Shown: piece by piece, positions 1 to 5,877 of the stretch | Numbering within the stretch: position 1 is the stretch's first letter | Layout: each line of letters opens with the position of its first letter | Origin: Rhizobiales bacterium CCH3-A5 | Lineage (GTDB): Bacteria > Pseudomonadota > Alphaproteobacteria > Rhizobiales > Beijerinckiaceae | Direction: 5' to 3' | Length of the DNA: 8,001 nucleotides | Assembly: GCA_001556025.1 (NCBI GenBank) | Contig: LSIB01000025.1 | Coordinates: forward strand, 1-8,001 | Program-made: the position numbers and the translations under genes | Notes under the pieces: generated by a model | Databases searched by the model: none | The model's input: the letters and a program-made list of their open reading frames with translations, nothing else | What the model was told of the DNA's origin: nothing

Positions 1-76
1 GAAGACCCGGCCGGCTTGAGATTGGAATGCATGGCCGGCTTCGTCGGTATCCGCAAAGAAATTCGAGATCGATACT
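1..76 (+). pseudogene. Remnant of the missing N-terminal coding part of the ATPase
   Basis: Codons from 20 to 76 in the ATPase frame are open and end in AKKFEIDTL, which matches the charged stretch that normally precedes the first helix of this pump family. They contain no ATG, GTG or TTG, and the frame is stopped by TGA at 17-19. The neighbouring frame (codons from position 1) is open through the same stretch and reads GFVGIRK just before it, which also resembles the usual end of the preceding segment. A small insertion or deletion near 55-60 could join the two. Which frame held the original N-terminus cannot be decided from 76 bases, and the window edge hides the rest. Confidence 0.4.
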
Positions 77-1819
77 TTGATGCTGGTGGCGGCAGCCGGG
101 GCTGCCGCGCTAGGTGCATGGGCGGAAGGGGCGCTGCTGCTGTTTCTGTTCAGCCTCGGCCATTCTCTCGAACATTATGCCATGGGACGCGCCAAGCGCG
201 CGATCGAGGCTCTTGGGGAGCTGGCGCCAAGGACCGCGTTGCGGCGGCGTGGAAGCGATCTCGAAGAGGTGCCGGTCGAGACCTTGGAAATCGGCGACAT
301 CATCGTCGTAAAGCCGGATTCGAGGCTTCCGGCCGATGGCTTTTTGATCAAGGGCAACGGCAGCATCAACCAGGCGCCGGTCACGGGCGAAAGCATCCCC
401 GTGGATAAGCGTCCCGTCGACGATGTGGCGGTTGCGCGCGCCAATCCCGACAGTGTCGCCGCGGCTCATCGGGTCTTTGCCGGAACGATCAATGGTAGCG
501 GCGTCATCGAAATCGAAGTCACCCGCAAGTCCTCGGACACGACGCTCGCTAAAGTCGTGAAAATGGTCAGCGAGGCCGAAACCCAGAAATCGCCGACACA
601 GCGCTTCACCGATCAATTCGAGCGGATCTTCGTGCCCTCAGTGTTGGTGCTTGCTGTCGCTCTCCTGTTTGCTGGCCTAGTCATTGATGAACCGTTCCGC
701 GATACTTTCTATCGGGCAATGGCGGTTCTCGTTGCAGCCAGTCCATGCGCCCTTGCCATCGCCACTCCAAGCGCGGTCCTGTCGGGGGTCGCGCGCGCCG
801 CGCGCGGCGGCGTTCTTATAAAGGGCGGCGCCCCGTTGGAGAACTTGGGATCGCTGACGGCGATCGCCTTCGACAAGACGGGCACGTTGACGTCCGGCAA
901 CCCGCGTATCACCGATATCGTGCCAGCTCCCGGCGTGACAGAGGATGACCTGCTGACCGTTGCGGTTGCTGTCGAGGGCCTGAGCGACCACCCGCTAGCC
1001 CGCGCGATCGCGCGGGATGGACGCGAGCGGCTCGGCGACAAGCCGCTGCCGGAAGCAACCGATCTCGACAGCCTGACCGGACGCGGCGTCTCAGCGCGTC
1101 TGAATGGCGAGACGGTGCTGATCGGCAAGGCGGAGATGTTTGGGGTGGAGGGAGTACCTCCCCTTTCCGAACCGATGCAACAGGCGATCGCGTCGCTTCG
1201 CGAGGGCGGCCGAACAACGATGGTGGTTCGGCGCGGCGATAGCGATATGGGTGCGATCGGACTGATGGACACGCCGCGGGAGGCTGCAAAAGCCACGCTT
1301 GCACGCCTGCACGACTTAGGCATCACGAGGCTGATAATGATCTCTGGCGACCATCAAAAGGTCGCAGAGGCAGTCGCAGCCCAAGTCGGCATCGACGAGG
1401 CTTGGGGCGATCTGATGCCCGAGGACAAGGTCGAGGCGATCAAGAAGCTTCGGTCGCAGGGAAAGGTCGCCATGGTCGGCGATGGCGTGAACGATGCGCC
1501 TGCAATGGCGACCGCGACCGTCGGGATCGCCATGGGCGCCGCTGGCTCTGATGTTGCCTTGGAAACGGCCGATGTCGCCTTGATGGCGGATGATCTCTCT
1601 CATCTTCCGTTTGCGGTTGGACTGAGCCGAACGACGCGATCGGTCATCCGACAAAACGTCTTCGTCAGCCTCGGAGTCGTCGCAATCTTGGTGCCGTCCA
1701 CGATCATGGGCCTTAGCATCGGAATCGCTGTGGCCTTTCACGAGGGATCGACGCTTTTGGTCGTGTTCAACGCGCTCCGGCTGCTGGCTTATCGAAAAGA
1801 TGCGGCGGATGGGCCGTGA
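77..1819 (+). CDS. P1B-4-type heavy-metal transporting P-type ATPase, N-terminally truncated
   Basis: This is a cation-exporting ATPase of the inner membrane that couples ATP hydrolysis to efflux of a transition metal. Counting from the TTG at 77, the order is: two membrane helices (about 2-36), the actuator domain with TGES at 103-106, a helix pair (about 186-204 and 213-235) with the metal motif S222-P223-C224, the phosphorylation motif DKTGTLT starting at D266, the P1B-specific His-Pro pair H305-P306, the hinge motif GDGVNDAP from G468, and two C-terminal helices ending with H555-E-G-S-T559. SPC plus HEG(G/S)T is the known signature of P1B-4 pumps (CoaT/CtpD/PfeT type, Co2+ or Fe2+, sometimes Zn2+), not of CPC-type Cu/Zn/Cd pumps; the exact metal is inference. 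The catalytic core is complete. Family members have several tens of residues before this point, and the preceding in-frame codons read AKKFEIDTL, which also looks like family sequence, but a TGA at 17-19 closes that frame and no ribosome site precedes 77 or the ATG at 80. The gene is therefore 5'-broken or was shifted in frame. Confidence 0.9.
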   Translation: MMLVAAAGAAALGAWAEGALLLFLFSLGHSLEHYAMGRAKRAIEALGELAPRTALRRRGSDLEEVPVETLEIGDIIVVKPDSRLPADGFLIKGNGSINQAPVTGESIPVDKRPVDDVAVARANPDSVAAAHRVFAGTINGSGVIEIEVTRKSSDTTLAKVVKMVSEAETQKSPTQRFTDQFERIFVPSVLVLAVALLFAGLVIDEPFRDTFYRAMAVLVAASPCALAIATPSAVLSGVARAARGGVLIKGGAPLENLGSLTAIAFDKTGTLTSGNPRITDIVPAPGVTEDDLLTVAVAVEGLSDHPLARAIARDGRERLGDKPLPEATDLDSLTGRGVSARLNGETVLIGKAEMFGVEGVPPLSEPMQQAIASLREGGRTTMVVRRGDSDMGAIGLMDTPREAAKATLARLHDLGITRLIMISGDHQKVAEAVAAQVGIDEAWGDLMPEDKVEAIKKLRSQGKVAMVGDGVNDAPAMATATVGIAMGAAGSDVALETADVALMADDLSHLPFAVGLSRTTRSVIRQNVFVSLGVVAILVPSTIMGLSIGIAVAFHEGSTLLVVFNALRLLAYRKDAADGP

Positions 1820-1829
1820 ACCAGGTAGC

Positions 1830-1859
1830 GCTTCCGATGATCAGATCGGAAGCACTTTT
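1830..1859 (+). terminator. Intrinsic terminator after the ATPase gene
   Basis: A perfect 9-bp stem (GCTTCCGAT at 1830-1838 pairing with ATCGGAAGC at 1845-1853) encloses a 6-base loop and is followed by TTTT at 1856-1859. It lies 11 bases after the ATPase stop codon. The T-run is on the + side only, so it serves the ATPase. It could also hinder the convergent transcript arriving from the vWA gene on the other strand. Confidence 0.65.
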
Positions 1860-1917
1860 CATAGGAGAAAATCGCTTTAGGGATCGGTCTCTGGGATGAC
1901 ATCCTCAGTCGGCTCAT

Positions 1918-2664
1918 CTAATTGCGCAGCCATTGCAGCAGTTCCGGTCCAAGCAACTGCGCATTCAGCTCCTCGTCCGAAAGCTCGACGAAGCCATCGA
2001 GGTCGCGCACGATCACAACGCCCGTGTTCTTGAACCGCGCTGCGATCGTCCGGAGGAAGCCGAAATCCACCGCATGCTCGCAGGCGCCCATGAACAGAAA
2101 ATAGACCTGGTCACCGCGGCGCTCGGACGCCTCGAGTACCTGAATGGTCCGGTCAAGGTCGCTGGCGTCGTTTTCGCCATCGGTAACGAAGACGACGACC
2201 GAGCGCTTCTTCACGGCGGCCGGCTCGTCCCGGGAGACACCAAAGAACCGGCTCAGGAAGCCGCCGCTCTGTTCGCGCGGCAGCCAGCCGAAGTGCTGAA
2301 GATTGCGTTCGAGCACATAGCTGTACGTGGTCCCGCCCTTCCAGCCCGGCACTTTGTCGATCACATTGCGAATGATGTAGTTCTCGCAATTGTTCGGCGT
2401 AACCGTGCCGACATGGTGGACGTTCTCATTGCCGTGGCTGAAGCTGAAGACGTCCATCTGGCCGTCGGGGTCCAGAACCATTCCGTAGGGGACGAGCCGT
2501 TCGATGAGCTTGCTCGTGGTGCCTTCCTCATGCTCGTGCTCGAACGATCCCGAGACATCCATGTCGAAGATCAGTTCGGCCTTGAGGCCCGGCGCTACAC
2601 CCGCCTTGTCGAGTGAGAGGCGCAGGGTTTCGGCCGACTTCTTGAGGTTCAGTTGCAGTGCCAT
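1918..2664 (-). CDS. TerF-like von Willebrand factor A domain protein
   Basis: A 248-residue cytoplasmic protein, last gene of the Ter-type operon. The vWA metal-ion-dependent adhesion site is intact: D36-V-S-G-S40 (DxSxS), the threonine in GGTTY at 112, and D162 in the strand VVVFVTDGEND. Such domains bind Mg2+ and mediate protein-protein assembly; in Ter systems the related TerF and TerY proteins carry them. The N-terminal 22 residues hold two copies of an L-x-L-x-L-x-K strand motif like the start of the TerD protein of the same operon. A loop at about 134-142 (GGFLSRFFG) looks amphipathic. I chose the ATG at 2664 because AAAGGGA (2674-2680) lies 9 bases upstream, overlapping the stop of the preceding gene. 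A longer open frame to 2799 exists, but the extra residues are the shadow of the TelA-like gene and have no domain character. The partner and the exact process are unknown. Confidence 0.87.
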   Translation of the reverse strand: MALQLNLKKSAETLRLSLDKAGVAPGLKAELIFDMDVSGSFEHEHEEGTTSKLIERLVPYGMVLDPDGQMDVFSFSHGNENVHHVGTVTPNNCENYIIRNVIDKVPGWKGGTTYSYVLERNLQHFGWLPREQSGGFLSRFFGVSRDEPAAVKKRSVVVFVTDGENDASDLDRTIQVLEASERRGDQVYFLFMGACEHAVDFGFLRTIAARFKNTGVVIVRDLDGFVELSDEELNAQLLGPELLQWLRN

Positions 2665-2673
2665 GGCGGATCG

Positions 2674-2680
2674 TCCCTTT
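2674..2680 (-). promoter_or_regulatory. Ribosome binding site that fixes the vWA protein start
   Basis: AAAGGGA on the - strand overlaps the TAA stop (2679-2681) of the preceding gene and leaves 9 bases before the ATG at 2664. The overlap suggests translational coupling between the two genes, and it argues against the longer open frame that starts at 2799. Confidence 0.6.
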
Positions 2681-3764
2681 ATGTCTTCAGTTGCTGCAGG
2701 ATGGTGCGGAGCTGGTAGGTCAGCTCCCCGGCTTGGGTCGGCGTCACCTGTCGTTTTTCCTCCAGCATCGTCGCCAATGCGGCGATGCTTCCCAGCCATC
2801 CGGGAACCATGACGAGCGCCACGTTCTGAATCGCTCCGATGAGCCGGAGCGGCTGCTCGATCTGGAGCGTCCGCATCGACGCGCTGCCGCGGATCTGCGC
2901 GACGGTCTGGGTCAGGCTCATGCTGCGCTCGAGGAAGCGCTGCGACAACGGCTTCGCGCTATCTCCGAGATGCGCCGCCAGGAATTCCGCGGCGAGCGCG
3001 GCGGCCTCGACCTCGTCGGCGATCTCCTCGATGCGGCGGGAATGCCGCTCGAGCGTATCCTTGAACGACATGAGCGGCTCCAGCGCCCCGCCCATCAGCA
3101 TTAGCAACTGGTCCAGCTCGACACGGGCCCGTTGCAGTTCTTCGGGCGTGTCGATCCTGCTGTTCACCGTCTTGAGATATTGGGTCAACAGGCCCCGGGC
3201 CGGGGCAACGCCGCAGACGGCCTCGAGGTCGATCGCACCGAGGATGTCGGTCATGCGACCGAGATGGGCTGTCACGCGCTTCATGACATCGGCCTGCGAC
3301 AGCTCCACGCTCCGCGATACCAGCTCGCTATAGTCCTGCTGGATCCGGTGCCCCCACAACACCGCCTGGCGATCCCTGGCGCCCTCTACGACGAAGGCCT
3401 GGACGAGGCGTCGCGCCTCGTCCAGCACGCCAGGCGCGCTCTGCGGCGACAACCTCGCCAAGTCGGCGCGATCGACCGCAATGCGCTTGCGCGCGACCCC
3501 TGGGATCGCCGTCGGCCTGGCTGGGCCAGCGTTCCGCGGCGAAGGCGCATTGACCTGCGCCGGCGCTCGGGAGGGTCTGGCCGCAAGACTCTGCGCAGTC
3601 ATGACGGTCGGCTTGGGGCCAATGCCGGCCTTGTCCCGCTCTTGCGGTTCGACGTCAGGCGCGCGGACCCGTCCAGCCGGTGGGCCGATGACGGTCGGGC
3701 GAAGCCGCTCCCGGCTGTCCTCCGCTCCGGGTCGGCGCGGCTCGGCGTCCTTGTCCCGCGGCAT
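2679..3764 (-). CDS. Divergent TelA-like (toxic anion resistance) protein with long disordered N-terminus
   Basis: A 361-residue protein in two parts. Residues 1 to about 95 are rich in Pro, Arg and Ala, have no predicted fold, and contain three spaced copies of a (R/K)PT(V/A)(I/M) motif. Residues about 100-361 are almost entirely helical. They follow the TelA layout: an early helical part (109-170), a middle part around GLLTQYLKTVNSRI at 191-204, a long heptad-rich region (207-265), and a late segment near 285-330 (about QTVAQIRGSASMRTLQIEQP followed by IQNVALVMVPGW) that resembles the TelA core where conserved APQIRLIQ and TIPLW strings occur. TelA family members are cytoplasmic coiled-coil proteins linked to tellurite and other toxic-anion tolerance; the biochemical role is not known. 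The start at 3764 is set by TGAGG (3770-3774), which overlaps the stop of the TerD gene. Sequence upstream of this ATG in the same frame is a shadow of TerD. Family assignment is by pattern, less certain than for the first TelA gene. Confidence 0.72.
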   Translation of the reverse strand: MPRDKDAEPRRPGAEDSRERLRPTVIGPPAGRVRAPDVEPQERDKAGIGPKPTVMTAQSLAARPSRAPAQVNAPSPRNAGPARPTAIPGVARKRIAVDRADLARLSPQSAPGVLDEARRLVQAFVVEGARDRQAVLWGHRIQQDYSELVSRSVELSQADVMKRVTAHLGRMTDILGAIDLEAVCGVAPARGLLTQYLKTVNSRIDTPEELQRARVELDQLLMLMGGALEPLMSFKDTLERHSRRIEEIADEVEAAALAAEFLAAHLGDSAKPLSQRFLERSMSLTQTVAQIRGSASMRTLQIEQPLRLIGAIQNVALVMVPGWLGSIAALATMLEEKRQVTPTQAGELTYQLRTILQQLKT

Positions 3765-3771
3765 GACTGCC

Positions 3772-4425
3772 TCAGGAGAAATGAGCGAGGACGTCGTTGA
3801 AGGTGCCGTTGAAGCCGCTGCCGACGGCTGCGTATTCCCAGCCATTGGCGCCGAGCAAGACGCTGCCGAGCTGAACCACATTGAAGTCCTTGAACTCGTC
3901 GGAAAGCCTGTAGGCGCCGAGCTCCTTGCCCGTGTCGTCCAAAAGAACGATCGAGCAGAACTCGATGTCGCCGAACGCCGGTTCGTCTTCGGCGGGTTCC
4001 CCGGTCTCGTGACCGCCGCCATGATCGGCCTCATGGACCGTGACGAGGATCGGAATCTCGTTGACCCCGTCGGGGATACTGGACCCGTCGATTACGATGG
4101 ATTCCACGTTGTTCTGGACCTGCTTGTCGCCGCTATGAACCAACCCGCCACTGGTCGTCTGGAACGAGCCGTCGGGATTCGTCGGCAGGGCGCCGCCTTT
4201 CGGATTCATGCGGGTGGTGTTGTAGGTCGACAGTACGCTCGCGAGTTGCGTGACCTTTGCGCCATTGCCGTCATTGCGGGCCTCGAGCGCATGCACGTCG
4301 ACATCGTCGGCATGCTGAGCGTCGCATCGCCACTCGACCTTGACCGTGAACCGGGCACCCTTTTTCAGGGACAGTTGCAGTTTTGGTGTCTCGGCGCCGG
4401 CCTTTTCGAGGGAAAGCGTCAGCAT
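3772..4425 (-). CDS. TerD-family stress/tellurium-resistance protein
   Basis: A 217-residue protein with the TerD beta-sandwich pattern. It has a tandem strand motif at residues 3-23 (LTLSLEKAG and LQLSLKKG), an acidic cluster D40-D41-x-D43 and D52-G-N in the region where TerD proteins bind Ca2+, the typical HSGD at 97-100, the strand IPILVTVHEA, then FGDIEFCSIVLLDDTGKEL, YRLSDEF and the closing WEYAAVGSGFNG. TerD proteins are cytoplasmic calcium-binding stress proteins whose molecular target is unsettled. This copy is longer than the usual ~190 residues, partly because of a His/Asp/Glu-rich insertion at 131-149. The start at 4425 is supported by AGGAG (4437-4441) 11 bases upstream; in-frame sequence further upstream is an Arg/Ser-rich shadow of the TelA gene. 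Only 7 bases separate its stop from the next start, so the two are probably translationally coupled. It lies between two TelA-type genes. Confidence 0.92.
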   Translation of the reverse strand: MLTLSLEKAGAETPKLQLSLKKGARFTVKVEWRCDAQHADDVDVHALEARNDGNGAKVTQLASVLSTYNTTRMNPKGGALPTNPDGSFQTTSGGLVHSGDKQVQNNVESIVIDGSSIPDGVNEIPILVTVHEADHGGGHETGEPAEDEPAFGDIEFCSIVLLDDTGKELGAYRLSDEFKDFNVVQLGSVLLGANGWEYAAVGSGFNGTFNDVLAHFS

Positions 4426-4480
4426 GGGTGGAATCTCTCCTGTGGTTTGACCGCTCCCGTAGTCAAGGCGCATGAAAACA

Positions 4481-5686
4481 TCATGGCGCTGGCTGCCTCG
4501 ACGACAGGGTCGCAAGTTCCTGGCGGGCCGCGGCGAACTTCTGCCGCGCCTGCTCGAACTTCTCTTCGGTGGTCTTGCGCGCGGCCGAAACGAGACCGTG
4601 AATCTCGTTCGTGGTGGCGATGATCTGCTCGATCTGCTGGGCCTGTGCGAGACGGTTCTCGCCTGGCGCCTGCGCCGCCGTGACCGCGACATCCTTGAGC
4701 GCGCGGCCGCGCAGGTCGGTCAGTTGCCTATCGAGCTGGGCCTGCCGGCCCGCCAGTTGCTGCACGCTTCTGACCGCGAAGGCGCCGTGAATCGAAAGCA
4801 GCGTCATCTTGATTGAGGCAAATCGCGAGGCGACCGTCGTCGCGGTCTCCTGCAGCGTGGCGATTCCGGCCTGTTCGATCTGCTGGATGACAAGCTGATC
4901 GGCAGGCAGTCGCGTATACGTTCCTTCAAGCGCGAGCGCCCGGCTTTCGAGCAGGCGCAGCTTGTCCTTGAGCTCGATCAGGCGCGTCTGCGAGACGGGA
5001 TCGGCGGGGTTAAGGTTCGCCTCCTGTGTGTCGACATAAGCCTGCGCTCTGGCGAGTAAAGCCCGGGCGACGCCGGCGGACACCGTGAAGTCGCCGAAAT
5101 GCTCGCCATAGCTGCGCTTGAGCGCATCCAGCGCCTGCAACTCTCCAAAAAGTTTCTGCATTTCGCCGGAGAGCTCGCCCTCGAGCTTCAACATCTGGTC
5201 GGCGAGCGTCTTCGTGCGTCCGGAAATCAGCTCGCCGATCTCGGCGAGCGCCTCCGCAGCCAACTGTGCGGGACGTTTGCCGCTGAACCGCGCAAGCAGG
5301 GAGCCGATCAGGCCGGGCTTTTCGCCGTTTTGGATCTTGTCGAGAATTTCGGGAAGCTTGGCGTCCTGAACGCCCTCTTCAAGACGGCCAAACAGGGCGA
5401 AGACGGCCGAAGCGCTGTTCTTGTCGAGCCGTGCAAGGAAGCCGTCCAGGGTTCGCTGGAGCGCCTGCTCGGCGCCGAGCCCGATCTTGATCACGTCGCC
5501 GGACGGCAATGTCGCAAAATCGAGCGCCGCGAGCGCTGTTTCGACCTGCGGGAGCTGCTCTGATCTCAGGACAATGGCGCCGGTTTCGAGCGGCGCGGCC
5601 GAGCCCAAGGGTTGTTCCGGCGCGATCCGTTGCGCTGTCGCATCCGCCACGACTCGCGGAATCGCCCCAATTTTCGTCGGCTTCAT
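4481..5686 (-). CDS. TelA-family toxic anion resistance protein, first gene of the Ter-type operon
   Basis: A 401-residue, nearly all-helical protein with no signal peptide or membrane segment. The N-terminal ~45 residues look flexible. Residues 63-115 match the TelA early region (IKIGLGAEQALQRTLDGFL). Residues 125-138 hold a Gly/Leu/Phe-rich turn (GLIGSLLARFSGKRP) as in many TelA proteins. Residues 139-215 are heptad-rich (LADQMLKLEGELSGEMQKLF). Residues 236-300 form the conserved core (LIELKDKLRLLESRALALEG followed by an Ile/Gln-rich helix), and 315-395 make a Gln/Ala coiled coil. Length and order agree with the family. The ATG at 5686 has AGGGAG (5692-5697) 5 bases upstream. A 55-base gap separates its stop from the TerD start, the largest gap in the operon. 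Products of this family are associated with tellurite and other anion or antibiotic stress tolerance, but no reaction is established. The second TelA-like gene of the same operon is a distant paralogue. Confidence 0.88.
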   Translation of the reverse strand: MKPTKIGAIPRVVADATAQRIAPEQPLGSAAPLETGAIVLRSEQLPQVETALAALDFATLPSGDVIKIGLGAEQALQRTLDGFLARLDKNSASAVFALFGRLEEGVQDAKLPEILDKIQNGEKPGLIGSLLARFSGKRPAQLAAEALAEIGELISGRTKTLADQMLKLEGELSGEMQKLFGELQALDALKRSYGEHFGDFTVSAGVARALLARAQAYVDTQEANLNPADPVSQTRLIELKDKLRLLESRALALEGTYTRLPADQLVIQQIEQAGIATLQETATTVASRFASIKMTLLSIHGAFAVRSVQQLAGRQAQLDRQLTDLRGRALKDVAVTAAQAPGENRLAQAQQIEQIIATTNEIHGLVSAARKTTEEKFEQARQKFAAARQELATLSSRQPAP

Positions 5687-5787
5687 TGGGGCTCCCTATC
5701 AGTCAGCATTCGGCCGGATATTAGCCGCTTATCAGGTAGACGCTCTTTATGTCTTTAGCGTGAGAGTTCTACAGGGTGCGCCAGACC

Positions 5788-5801
5788 GTCCGACGTCGGA
5801 C
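5788..5801. promoter_or_regulatory. Perfect 14-base palindrome in the Ter-operon leader, candidate operator
   Basis: GTCCGACGTCGGAC reads identically on both strands. It lies about 100 bases before the TelA start and about 40 bases downstream of the proposed -10 box. It has no loop and no following T-run, so it suits a dimeric repressor site better than a terminator. AGGGT (5773-5777) and ACCCT (5806-5810) form an outer, unevenly spaced inverted pair. No regulator gene is in the window, so the binding protein is unknown. Confidence 0.4.
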
Positions 5802-5840
5802 ACCTACCCTTGATCGGTTCAATTCGGCGACATCGGCCCG

Positions 5841-5869
5841 ATTATGGTACTTTGGCGGTCAGATCACAA
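5841..5869 (-). promoter_or_regulatory. Candidate sigma-70-type promoter for the TelA-TerD-TelA-vWA operon
   Basis: On the - strand TTGTGA (5864-5869) is followed after exactly 17 bases by CATAAT (5841-5846), giving 4 of 6 and 5 of 6 matches to the -35 and -10 consensus. It begins 8 bases after the stop of the dioxygenase gene. Transcription would start near 5834 and leave a leader of about 150 bases containing the palindrome. This would give the Ter module its own promoter, separate from the flavoprotein/dioxygenase operon. Assignment is by consensus only. Confidence 0.4.
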
Positions 5870-5877
5870 ACCGGCGC

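Noticed and set aside
709..1326. 205-residue - strand open frame inside the ATPase gene
   Set aside because: Antisense to the conserved phosphorylation and nucleotide-binding domains of the pump; Arg/Ser/Pro-rich shadow composition.
1844..1853. AGATCGGAAG resembles the start of a common sequencing adapter
   Set aside because: Only ten bases match, the following bases diverge, and the string is explained as the right arm of a perfect terminator stem.
1933..2616. Long + strand open frame opposite the vWA gene
   Set aside because: It lies antisense to a gene with an intact vWA metal site, and its product has no recognisable domain; typical GC-rich shadow.
2665..2799. N-terminal extension of the vWA protein to an upstream start at 2799
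   Set aside because: It overlaps the C-terminus of the TelA-like gene in another frame, whereas the ATG at 2664 has a well-placed ribosome site and a motif shared with TerD.
4447..4466. TTGAC/GTCAA inverted pair between the TelA and TerD genes
   Set aside because: Five base pairs across a ten-base loop without a T-run is too weak to call a terminator or attenuator.
3481..4623. 380-residue + strand open frame over the TerD and TelA' genes
   Set aside because: It spans the opposite strand of two recognisable genes and their junction, has no ribosome site or family features, and is a shadow of codon bias.
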